Notes under the pieces: generated by a model
Databases searched by the model: none
What the model was told of the DNA's origin: nothing
The model's input: only the letters and a program-made list of their open reading frames with translations
Assembly: GCF_029227915.1 (NCBI RefSeq)
Contig: NC_079877.1
Span: 28,607,851-28,671,850, forward strand
Direction of reading: 5' to 3'
From: Hydractinia symbiolongicarpus
Lineage: Eukaryota; Cnidaria; Hydrozoa; Anthoathecata; Hydractiniidae
DNA length: 64,000 bases
Shown here: piece after piece, positions 9,805 through 20,872 of the stretch
Layout: each line of letters begins with the position of its first letter
Numbering within the stretch: the stretch's first letter is position 1
Program-made: the position numbers and the translations under genes

Positions 9805-12475
9805 ATGTATCTGTTTGGATTAGTATTAGTAAGTATATCAACTATATTTCTTTCTATACTTTTGTTATTTTGCATCTATATCTCATGCGCCTTTCGTGCA
9901 ACTACCTAGCGTTTTAGGTAGGGCATCAAGTGTTTGTAGTTGGCGCGTCGATTAGCCAATAGATTTGTTTCCTTATTTACAACATTTATAATACATCGTG
10001 ATAAGCAAAAAAAATGCTAAAGCTTTACCTCGCTTTGATTTTTCTTGCCATGCAGATGTCAAAAGACCAATGAAAATGTAAACAAAACAAAACAAAGAAA
10101 GAAATTTTTTTACACTTTTATGCCTGTTTTGACAGGAAGAGCCATTTTCTTGGTTGATAATAATTTTGTTATAAATGTTGTCACTTTTGGAACTAGACCC
10201 CCTCACCAGGTCTCTTATTATTAGGTTATTCTGTCTACATATCCTGATGTTAGATTTCTTTTATATTTCTTCTTTCTAACAAGTTAATGATTTATTATTT
10301 ATTTATTTTTTGCAGATATTTATTTGTATGATGTCATTGGTCAATTCTTGTTTGCCTGGCCAGGAAGAGTTAAATGGAACCTGCCAAAAATGTAATGTGA
10401 GTGACAGCTTGATTCCTCGTTTATTTATTTATTCATTTATTTATTTTTTGTTTGTTAATTTGTTGTAAGTTGATTAGCAACCTTTGTTACTCTTTAGGTA
10501 AACTACTTCAGTAAAGATGGAGTGAAATGCGTCAGATGTACCGACTGTTTTGCAGGTCAGCGTCTGCAGCACGATTGTGCTGCAGACGCTGACCGATACT
10601 GCGTGTGTCAGGGTGGAACCTACTTGCGCAAGTCAATGTGTCGCAAGTGTACAGTGTGCCATCCTGGTTATTACGTCACACACGAATGCGGTTATAACAA
10701 GGATCGTACGTGTAAGATATGTCCTCAGGTAAGAAACTTATGAATAGGATTTTTTTTTCTCAGTGGTAGTTTTTGTTTTGCTTCTTGGATCAGCTTCAGA
10801 TTCTGTCGCGTCCCATTTTTAACTTTTTTTTAACATGTGACATTCCCAGGGTTATTTATTTATTGTTTAGGGCCTCACAACAAACGGTACCAACGACAAA
10901 ACATGTACTGTGTATCAACCAACAAAAGGTATTCTTATTTACAGTCACATAATACCTTCAACTTTAAAGAACTAGTAAGCCAACACATCACCTGCAACTT
11001 TTTTTTCTTTTATATAAGAAATGTTTCCATGACTTCAGTGCTCCAGTGAACAATCTCGTCTTTTTTACAGTTAATCTTTGTGAAGTCTTTAGTATCTGTC
11101 TTTTGTGGTGACAGTTGTAGGAAGTGTTGCTAAGTATTTGGAACCAACAACTACCTCACTTAGCTGTGAATTTATTGTCTGCTGTTAGCACCTTGAATAT
11201 ATCCATAACTAATAAATCTGTGTTTTAGAACCGTTTCCTGATAAAGAACCTAAAAAGATAACAATTAACAGCGTAATCATTGGAACAAGCGCTTCTTCAA
11301 TCTTTTTTATCCTAATAATTTTTGCATGCATCTGTTTTTGCTACCGCAGAAAGCGCGCGAGAAATGCAAGAAGACGTCGAGGAGGTTGGTAATTAAGGTT
11401 GTCCTTAATTAATTTACTTTTTGCAGGTGAAATTGTCATGCGTGAGTTTTTTTTGTCAATTTCTGCAGAAGTGATTAACAAATAAATGTTTTTTCATCTC
11501 ACCGAGTTCTTGAATATCACTGTATTTCTAATTTACTATTTGAATATCCCTCTATTTAAAACTTATTTTTTGAACATCACTCGATTTCTAACATTTTCTC
11601 GAATATCACTCGGTTTCGAACTTTTTACACTTCGTGTAGACATGACATAAAGAACTTCGCTAATTTCACGTTTTCTTAACCTTAGCTTTGCCGACAGAGG
11701 AACACATGAAGGAGGGTGACATTGAACTTCGCCTTCTACCCCACGACGGTTAGTAAAAAAATTTTTTGGCTAAAAATATCCAAATTAGGTGTTATTTACT
11801 TCGTAGTAAGATATTTTTTTAATATCATTCATTATATACCCTATTGAGGCGCCAATTAGAATTAGAGAAACGCCTTAAAAAATTTTAAGCCTTTTGAATG
11901 AGTTGTGTAGCGTTTGTTTAGTATATTTTTGGTTGGATAGAACTCTTCAATGAAGAAAATCACTAATATGTCAAAAAATTCGGAAAATATGAGAAAGGGT
12001 TTTTGGGACACCTTCTTGAACAGAAATATTTTTTTTTGACCTGAATAGATGAATTTATTTCAGGTTTGAAATTTTAGTCATAAGCAGGGAAGTTCTCCAC
12101 AGGCTATATTTTCCCCGACTTTTGTTTTTACTCCAATTGTTTTATTCCGTGATAGGAAATGCATCTTCTTCTATTTTACTAGAAAACGAGAACAACCACC
12201 GCAAAGTGCGAGATCTACCTGCTAACATTTTTGAAGATCTTGGCATGAAACTAAACCCAGTGCGGATAAACAACTGGGTTCAGCTAGCCGGATTTCTAGG
12301 TTTTGACCACGATACGATAGGGATTTTGAAATTAAAGCCAATAACTGCAACTCAAGATTTATTATCGGATTACTCTGTTCGTCCGGATTCGACAGTTTTT
12401 CGATTGTATAACGCATTGATAAACATTCAGAGGTCTGACGCTGCGGCTTTAGTTGAACCATTTATTTATTTATAG
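9805..12475 (+). CDS. TNF receptor superfamily member with death domain
   Basis: This is a predicted type I membrane receptor of 310 aa that would bind a TNF-like ligand outside the cell and signal through a death domain inside. Seven exons: 9805-9828, 10316-10396, 10498-10728, 10871-10928, 11229-11384, 11686-11748, 12156-12475. All junctions are GT-AG and the phases agree. Residues 1 to about 18 form a hydrophobic signal peptide (MYLFGLVLIFICMMSLVNS) split by intron 1. Residues about 19-130 carry roughly three cysteine-rich repeats with C-x2-C and YNKDRTC-type motifs. Residues about 144-169 are the membrane span, followed by a basic stop-transfer stretch (RRKRARNARRRRG). An acidic linker leads to a death domain at about 225-306 (WVQLAGFLGFD; RSDAAALVEPF). 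Layout and size recall p75NTR, EDAR or Fas-like receptors, but I cannot assign orthology. Donor 11385 (GTTGGT) was chosen because the stronger-looking GTAATT four bases later leads to a stop. Confidence 0.85.
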
Positions 12476-15198
12476 ACATTATTTTTCTTTTTGAATAGTT
12501 TTTATAACTTATTATTTCTATTATAAAAGTTCGAAAGAACTTTAAAACTTAGATTTTAACTTTGGTAGCTACACACTGGGGTTTATCAGTCTCTTTGTAT
12601 CAATTTGAAAGTCGGCGAACGTATATGTAGCCAAAAGGCGTGGGAACAAGGTTTGTGAGTTAGACTATTGATTACGCCATTGTTTTAACTTCGTCCCTAG
12701 TGCCCTTTTTTCGAGCCTTTTTTAAATGCAGCTAAAACCACCTGGATGGAAAGGTTAGATTCTTTTTTGTTGGAGTTTTGTTTCTATGATTTTTGAGCTT
12801 TTAAAGGTCAGTAAAGGTATCCTTAAAGTCCTATCCACACCAGGCAGAATAATCCGTTAGGAGCGGAGTTTTTAAAGGTTTTGATAGACTGGTGGAACAT
12901 ACCTTGCCGCAAACAGTAGAATTGATTTCTATTTTTCGGAAATTTCCGCCAGCCAGTCAAATTTATTTTGCTCGAGGTATTTCGAATAGTGGAGATTAGC
13001 CTGACGGGATAAGGACGTGACCAATGTTCGTGTTTTTGTACCCGTGACCACTATTTAAGTGTAAATTTTTATGAAAAACTTTATATAATATTTTATCCAA
13101 GATAGTCTTAAAAACGTTTTGTTTATATGTAACTTAAATTTACATCGTGTGGAAATACCTTTATTCGTACTAATTTTCATGCAGTAGCGGTGAGATATAT
13201 TTTTTCTGTGTTTCATTTTTTGCGATGCTGCAAGGAGGAAAAGGAGAAGTTGTTTTGAGTGAGTGGTTCGAGAGTAAAGGGGAAGTATCATTGTTCGTGT
13301 TTTGTGTCAGATTTTAGCAAAGTTAGCAAAGTGGAAATTAGTACGAATCATAGTAATCATTTTTTTATTAAAAAGAAAAGTCTTACAATTTTGAAGTTTC
13401 TTGTTATTCATAATATTGTAGACCAAGGAGGATATCTCTATTCCTATCCTTCTAGATTAAACTTCCACTTTTTTTCAATAAAGTTTTACCCTTCCGTAGT
13501 AGAAAGACCCTTTTCAGTTTTAGTGTCTGAAGTACAAAGCTGAGCACTGAAAGTTGCCCAAAACCTTACCGTCCTAACACCAGTTACTTATTGGTTGATT
13601 GCCTTAAACAACAGGGTGTGTTCCTTCGATTTCCAATCTTAACTCCAATGCTCGAGAGACTTACGGAACGTCTATGGCAAAGCAAATTTAGTCCGGGTCA
13701 GAAGGACTTGGAACTGTGAATATTGTTAACAATTACTGTAAGTTCTACATCAGAAAAGGTTGTGGAAGAGTAATGTACCAACTTTGTAACTTAAATTTAT
13801 GATGTCATGTAATTGCGTTAAAAAATGACGTTTAATCTTTTTTCTCTCCCAGTACAGCAGTATTCTATATTCTAAATATGTGATGTATGCAGGGGAACAA
13901 GAAAAATCCCGAAAAAATCCGATTAAGTGCCACGGAGAAGTAAAACCGACATTTCTGTTATTTGTCGGAGTTTGAACGCCATTGAACGAATATTGGATAG
14001 GTTTTGCAAAAACGGTAAGACTATAAAAACGGATTTTTTTGCGCGAAATTTATAAACAAATATAGGGGAACAATTTGCATAAGAAAAAAAATATTACCAG
14101 CAAAAATCAATGCGAGTAGTCTGAAGAAAAGAAACAAGAACAATGCTTCAGTGAAATATTTAACAGAATAAAGAAACAAGTTTTTCCTCGAAATATCCAT
14201 GCTTTCTTTTTTTCAAACTCTAAAATTATTCCAACCCACCTTTTCCCTAATTTTTAATTTGATGGTATTTTTTTCGAATGGAAATAGCGAGTTGCTTTCA
14301 ATAAATCAACAAACCCGCACAAAATATTATCAAAAAAGCAGATTTTTTTGTGTCTCCCCAAGCATAAAATTTTAGATCCCTAAACCTACAACCATGTCAT
14401 CGTCATTGCAGTCGATTTATTCGGGAACATGTTATTTTAATGTATTACATTTTTTTGAAGAACCCTTGTAATTTAAATTTACTCTAGAACGCGATGAAAA
14501 ATCCTTGGTGAATATATAAAGGCAATGTTCGTGACTTTCTTCAGCCCTCCCAACATGGCCAGCTCGCCTCATATGAACGTAAAACTCTTGTTATATGAAC
14601 AACTCCTAATATTCATGTAAATATGTTCAAAATATTAAACTGGATAGTTGAAAACATGTTTATATTACCATATACCTTAATAAACTCTTAAAAAGCACCT
14701 CATTTTTCCTAATCTATGATAACATGGTTAATTTGTTATTTCAACGAATAACAAATCCACCATGTTGTTAGATAACTAGTAACAAAACCATAGAAGAAGA
14801 AAAAGTTAGTTTTATATTCTTAATGTGATAAGTACTTGTCTAAGTTTTTACCAGGAATTGTTGTATAAATAAAAAAGATGAAGAAACGTTAAAGCTCTCT
14901 TTTTGTTTTTATGGTGTTAAAAAGACAAGAAGTTACAATAAACAAAGTCTTAGAGTGTACTAATGATGTACAAGTGAGATAAGTTAACGTCTGTCAGACA
15001 GAAAATATAACGCTACTGTTTTCTTTCTATTCTTTTCACGTTTTCTTTATCATTATTATTTTTAATTACCATTTCCCATTTGAGCTCCAAAGAGTCTTGC
15101 GACCTAGCAGTCGCTTAAATAGACCTAAGATATCAATTCTTTTCTCATGCTGGATGTTAAGCAGAAAAAAACGATTGACATTTTTATAGTCTTTAGCA
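12476..15198. other. Noncoding region downstream of the TNF-receptor gene
   Basis: No gene was recognised. A single CTTCGTCCCTAG-type repeat end occurs near 12689. No clear AATAAA signal follows the receptor stop codon within the first few hundred bases, so its polyadenylation site is unplaced. Confidence 0.4.
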
Positions 15199-15262
15199 TG
15201 GCTCGGCCGGGGTTTGAATCTAAGAACTTCCGCAGTGGAGGCAAACGCTCTACTATAAACTT
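15199..15262 (-). pseudogene. tRNA-like relic or SINE head
   Basis: On the minus strand the sequence reads AGTAGAGCGTTTGCC, then CTCCACT, then GCGGAAG, and later GATTCAAACCCCGGCCGAGCC. This resembles a D-arm/A-box, an anticodon arm (stem TTTGC/GCGGA, loop CTCCACT, anticodon CCA) and a T-loop/B-box. The 5' acceptor strand that should pair with CCGAGCC is missing and the T stem does not pair well. It is not a functional tRNA; it is either a decayed tRNA or the head of a tRNA-derived SINE. Confidence 0.35.
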
Positions 15263-15755
15263 TGTTAACATGCAAAAACAAATTTTAGTTGGCGAGCAAC
15301 AACAGATAACTTCTAATCATTGTGAGGATATCAATAACCTCTACCATACTTCACAGTGGTATCATTCATGTAAAGAATAAACCAGATCCTTATATATATT
15401 TATTCGATTGAATCGGTCTGTGGTACGTGCCGCTACTAGCTACAGACGCTTTTAAATAATTTTACTACAGTTCTGTTCCAAGTAAATATAGTATCCGAGA
15501 ATCGAACGTGCTTAAGGTGTTTATTACATGCACATCTTTTTACGTGAAAAAATGCTATAAGATCTTAGATTACTGCCAAAAAAATTAAAAAACGGAGATT
15601 TTAATTTTAACTAGCCCTCCCTACCAATTGTTCTCACTTGGATACTGTTAAGAATTTCCCACCCAAGAGAATTGTCATGCCACTTTCAACTCACCCACAC
15701 TGGTAACTTTTGTCATCGGAAGTGTTATTCTTTACAACGAGAACCCTGCTTTCCT

Positions 15756-15831
15756 AACCTTGGTCCCAGCGTCTGTTGTCTCTTTTTTGTATTAAGTCAG
15801 AAAAGATACGAGAAGTCCTGGAGATGAGGTT
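15756..15831. mobile_element. Fold-back element of the CTCGTCCCCAG family
   Basis: The left end is AACCTTGGTCCCAGCGTCT. The right end, on the minus strand, is AACCTCATCTCCAGGACTTCT. The 76-bp unit is noncoding. Another lone end (AAAACGAGGTTACG) lies at about 16037-16050. Confidence 0.45.
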
Positions 15832-16959
15832 GCTACTTTTCGTTTTTTAACCAATCTGGTAATGTTATGATTAATTCGTGACCACAATGCAATACAGAGC
15901 TTAATCCTGGAGGTATAGTAGAAATAGAATATAATTAAAAATAGAAATATATTTTTCACCTCTATGGTTCAATCCTATTTACCTAATTCTAAGGGCATTT
16001 GGACTTTCTGAAGAGAATTGACTGCCCAAGGCCATGAAAACGAGGTTACGATGGATTCTTGGGTTTAAGATTTCTCATACCTGCCCTCATTGGTGCAATT
16101 TTGGGGGTATTAGTATTACTCACTGAGAAGAAATGCTTAGCCAAGGTTGCTATCACATTCACTTTTGCTTTCCTATATTTAAGGGGATTCTTCATGAAGG
16201 AGGTCTGATACTCTTGATGGAGGGGCCTGCTTACAAGGAAAGAGGTTCCGGGTGTCTGTTATTTTCAAAATAAACATATTTACAATTGTAAAAAAAACAT
16301 AAAACTGTTTGGAAGGTATAAATAAGTTACATAATTTATATACATAATTTTTTCTTAATTGAAATAAACATTCTTTGAATTCCTTACATAATATAAATCT
16401 CTTGAAACTGTAGGCTTCAATTATTTAACCTCTATAGTAGAATCTACCATTAATCCGTTGGTGTAGTTTTTATTTTCTTCTTGCTGAAATCCCGTAAGAA
16501 AAATATGCTTTCACTATTTTAGGTTTTTCCATGATAGTTGTAAAATACAGAACAGTAACTACGCAAAGCGGACAGTCTCGACTTGAGGAAACACTTGTGG
16601 TAAAATAAATCTTGTCCGCCTCAACAGGGTCACATTCCTCACTAAATACAGCCATTTGTCCACAACTAATGTACATTGAAAATTTAAAAGCGCGGCTTTT
16701 TGTTTAATGATATATAGTTACGAGCAATGTCGTTCCAGACCTCTTACTAAATATGGTGTAAAATCCATGCATTCTGGGTTTCTTGTTAAAATATTTCCCA
16801 TAATACCATGCATGTACGTCATAATTTTACTCCATTTTTTAAAGCTTACTCAAACGATTAACAAACAGGACGACGCGAAATATCCTTCATATTAATCACA
16901 GCTAGCCCTGCCATGTTTATCTACTCAATGATTTTCTACCCACAATGCATTGCATGAAT
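15832..16959. other. Noncoding between repeat element and Ig gene
   Basis: No supported gene was found. A 68-codon minus-strand frame at 16470-16676 has no recognisable domain and no clear splice partner. The 3' untranslated region of the Ig gene should begin just below 16960. Confidence 0.35.
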
Positions 16960-18577
16960 CTATTCGTTGTTGTTGACTTCGCGACATTTTTTGACAACGT
17001 TTACGACACATTTTGATTTGTCGCAACCGAATCTATTTGAAGCGATACATGTGATCACGCCAGAGAATTCCTCATCAATAGCTATAATAAACAATTGTCT
17101 GTTTTTATTATCAAAAGTTACTCGTCCATCAATAGTCGATTTTATCAGCTGTCCATTTAAGAACCAACTTAATTCGGTTGGAAATAAAACTGTTGTTAAA
17201 CAAACAAGTCTCAAGTGTTCCCCAGGTTTTATTTGAAGTTCTTTCGGTAAGCGGGTAATAATTCGCGGTTTTAAAATATCCACAGAATGACAACTAAAAT
17301 TTTCTTCGGGCTCGGCAACTTCGCACGGAACAGGCATTTCTATGTTGACAAAACTTTCGTCTGCCGTGTATTGCGGCTCGTCTAAAAAAAAGAGATATAT
17401 ATTGTATGCGAGTTTATTTCTTAAGAAAAACGAACACAATTTAAATATTTTTATAAAAACAGTAAAAAAAGACACGTGATTATCTTGGTAAAAAAAAAAA
17501 AAAGAAAGAATTATAAAGAACAAACAAATACGAATAAAAAAGTTTTTGACAAACCCAGAAAGTTTATAGAGTCTGTCTTGTGTCTTACAGACAAATATCT
17601 GTCCAACATCCAATTCATGAAGTTTCAAGAGAGAATTTATATCGTAATTTTTTTAATTATCCGACAAAAAGTATTGTTCGAGAAATTCTTTAAGCACATA
17701 TCGATCTCTTGCCTTCTTTAACATTCAATGCAGAATTTTAATAGATGTGGACAATTAACGGTATGGAATGAGAATCCAATCAAGACAATTAAAAAAAAAC
17801 TGTGGTTTCTTTGGTGTAAACAACGCTTTATCTAAAGTCAACTCTTGTAGACAAGCGGGAATATAACCGCTTTGCTTTTCCACAATTCCCTCTGTTTCCA
17901 AAATCAAATTTAGAATTCCCCTCCCCCTGATGTAATTAGCTGATTTAATGGAAAAAATTTCGCGAATTTTTTTGCGGATAAACTTTCACGAAACGAGAAA
18001 TTTTTGCGAAGAAAACTTTTGCGATATCCTGAATCGGAAAGTTTTTACAAGAGAAACCATGGCGATTAAAGGCCTTTGAAAACAGAGTTTTAATGGGTAA
18101 GTTTGTAAATCACTGATTTTTAAAAGTTTGCCCTAAATAAAACTTTGCGAATGGTTATTTTTGACAAAGTTTCGCAAAAAAAGCCAAAATTCGCAAAAAC
18201 TTCTCAGATTAAAATAACGGACTATAATGGTAAACCCAAGGTTGTTTGAAATTGATTTTTGTCTCGAAAAAAATAATATCAAATATAATAATATTAAAAA
18301 TAGCAATAACAGCAAACCATAATAATAACAACAACAACAACTACACAAAGACAAGCTACTCACTAATCAGATTTTCCACATAAATTAAAATATCATTTCG
18401 TCTCATCTTTCTGTCTGTGCAAAACACATCACACCACTCATAAACAAGTATAGCTATATACAAAGATTTCAACAACAAACAAAAAGTAAATAAATAAATA
18501 AACATACCTCTTGGATACGCTCTTGAGGACATCATGATATCTGAAAGATCAGATTGCAGATGTTCAAGTAAAACCAT
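16960..18577 (-). CDS. Small intracellular protein with one I-set immunoglobulin domain
   Basis: Two exons: 18508-18577 (start codon, 23 codons plus one base) and 16960-17381 (to the stop). The intron uses donor GTATGT and acceptor TTTTTTTTAG. The split codon reads G+AC (Asp), so the join is in frame and gives 163 aa. Residues 1-65 are a non-hydrophobic, partly acidic leader without a signal peptide. About 66-155 form an Ig I-set domain, with a cysteine in LRLVCL, the core tryptophan in LSWFLNG, and the E/D-x-x-G-x-x-x-C-x-A-x-N motif (EEFSGVITCIASNRFG). With no signal peptide and no membrane span, it most resembles single Ig modules of the titin, palladin, myotilin and SPEG group, which act on the cytoskeleton. 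The function is inferred only from the fold, and further small exons in the intron cannot be excluded. Confidence 0.7.
17950..18205. repeat. Degenerate inverted repeat rich in TTTGCGAA words
   Basis: The left side has TTTCGCGAATTTTTTTGCGG. The right side, on the minus strand, has AGTTTTTGCGAATTTTGGC. The arms are imperfect. It lies within the Ig-gene intron and resembles the TTTGGCGAAT-type element at 59597-60049. Confidence 0.35.
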
Positions 18578-18651
18578 TTTTTTAAATGTACAAATAGTGT
18601 CTTTTAATTCTCAAATACAAATATTGGCTAGTCCTTCTCACACTGCTATAC

Positions 18652-18661
18652 TATATATATA
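18652..18661 (-). promoter_or_regulatory. Candidate TATA box of the Ig gene
   Basis: On the minus strand the sequence reads TATATATATAG about 75 bases upstream of the start codon, a spacing that allows a short 5' untranslated region. It is predicted from sequence only. Confidence 0.35.
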
Positions 18662-20670
18662 CTTGCAGACAATTAAACTAGCATTCTTAATTAAGCGCTA
18701 GAACAACCTAATAACGATACAGTAATAGGATTCATTTATGATTTCATAACGTCATTAAAGAGACAAAACACCTAGTTACATCTTAGAAAACAATTTAACT
18801 CCTTTATGTCTCTCCTCCGGTGTGTTGTGCAATGATAGGGCAATCAAGGAAAGCAAAGTGGGGGAGAGGTGGAGTTATATTATCACCCACCTCGCTAAAT
18901 GTCCTTTATTTTAGGAGAGCGAGGACACAACTTTATCCCCATTTTCCTATCTTTTTTTTTTTACTTTAATGTTATCATGTTAAGTCGAACTTTGCAGAAG
19001 ATTTCTAATTGAAATAGATTTATAGAATAGAAAGCATTTGATAACTTTACGCACTTTTCCAACTTTTTTTCCATGGCATATCTGCAAAAACTTTAGCGCC
19101 GTCGAGACAAAAGATCTGGAAACTAAATTGATTATCATTCAGGGAAACTTTCAGGGTAATGTTGGTGTAACTTGAGCTTAATTTTTTTACCTTGGATATA
19201 AAAGCGATGTTTGAAATACGTTTTTTTAGAACTGTTGCGAAAATTAAAAAATATATACGCGAGAGAATAATTATAAAAAAAACAAAAGTGTATAACACCA
19301 TTTCCGCGTTGCCATCGTGCTTGTTTTTGTGTTATGCCGGATACATAAAAGATGGTTAATATCTTTATTATCTGACATCATCTGACTTGATATCTGTCCG
19401 TAAAGTAGTGAATATGTCTTTAAGGTGATTACCAACACCATGGCAACTAAACATATGTATATAGATTGCTCAATCGACCATGTAATAACACCGTCCGGTT
19501 TTATTTATATAAAGCATTATATTGACAAACAACAACATTAATTAACGTGGTCTAAAAATAATTTTGTAGAATGAGCTTGTTTAGTTAAAAGAGTATTGGG
19601 AAAGAAATTGGTTATTTTACTTACTCATATATAGTCCTTATATTAGTCATTTTAGCTTAAAAGAACTGACCAGTAAACTTTGCAGATTAGATACTGTCTT
19701 CATTTGACTTTGTCATGTTTTTTTACCAAGTGACTGATTATTGTTACAGGCCTTATGTCGTATAATTTTTCTTTTTTTAAAATAGAGAAAGATAAAAAAA
19801 GGCAATACTAAAAAATATTAAGACAAGATAATCCTTTTGTTTCCAATTTAACCATTTGTTCACTGCAAAGTCCTATTAGTCAATGGACAACAGGACTGGG
19901 ACGTAGTGACTACTCCTAGAATATGTTCCATATACCATTGTCTTGACAACAAAATATAGTGAAAACAAAATATACCAGCCCCTTTTACGCAGGTCGTAGA
20001 TTATGACAGATTTACAAATTACGTTGCCATGGTTTATCTTCTAACAATTATTTCTTTTATGTTTGAGATTATTCAAACTTTAGGTACGGGGGTCCTATAT
20101 CGCATCGTTCCACACATCTGATAAAAGGACTGGAAAAGCCATTAGTCGGTAGATGCTTTCAAGAAAAAAGTCCTATGTGTTTGTCTTTCGTTGGTTGGGT
20201 AAGCAAGCAAGTCGATCAAATACGGTGTCATTTTCTTTGTTTAATTAAGGCTGAGTCAACGATATATCTTCGTGGCAGAATATGTTCTCTAGATGTTGTG
20301 TCTAACATAGCAAAATTGTCCCTTTAATCAAAGGCAAAAAGTCCCTGGAACAAAGGTGCCATATGATATAACAATCAGTTGTACAACTAAAAATTGCACA
20401 ATTAAGTACTTCATTTCTATTACCAAGAACTTTCTGTGACTACATGTCAAGTCTCGCTGTAGTGCTGTCGTAATCAACTAAGCTATCCTCAAATAGTGTA
20501 TTTACTTCAATGAGCGCCTCTGCTAGATAGACCACCCCTCTCGAATGAGCGCCCTTTTTTGTTGAAAAATATTTAATGATCACTTCAGTCGAACAAGCGC
20601 CTTTCTTCATTTTTTACAAAAGGTGTTCAAACTTTTGACCAATTACACATAGTTTCAAAATCTTTTTTAG
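18662..20670. other. Noncoding, no gene seen
   Basis: No exon chain, RNA gene or clear repeat unit was recognised. A hydrophobic 84-codon frame on the minus strand (19047-19301) has no domain signature. Confidence 0.4.
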
Positions 20671-20872
20671 TTGTATAGCCTGACTGTCAAGTTATTAATG
20701 AAAGAAGATATTAACCTTTTAGGTGGCAGTAACTTTTTTTAGCTATATCCACGGCTTCATTATTTACTCTTGTTTTTTATGTATGTAAATATATTCTCTT
20801 TACTCTTCCTTGAAAATAGGAACCTTAAGATGTATAAAAATGATTTTTTGACTTTTTGTCTAAATTGTTGCT
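20671..20872 (+). repeat. Dispersed repeat A, copy 1
   Basis: About 200 bp beginning TTGTATAGCCTGACTGTCAA and ending near GATTTTTTGACTTTT. A highly similar copy in the same orientation lies at 29123-29325 inside CCDC77 intron 1. There is no coding capacity and no terminal inverted repeats are visible. The origin is unknown; it could be a SINE or a fragment of a larger element. Confidence 0.7.

Noticed and set aside
16470-16676. 68-aa minus-strand frame as a third exon of the Ig gene
   Set aside because: It lies beyond the stop codon of the Ig exon and no acceptor links it in phase.
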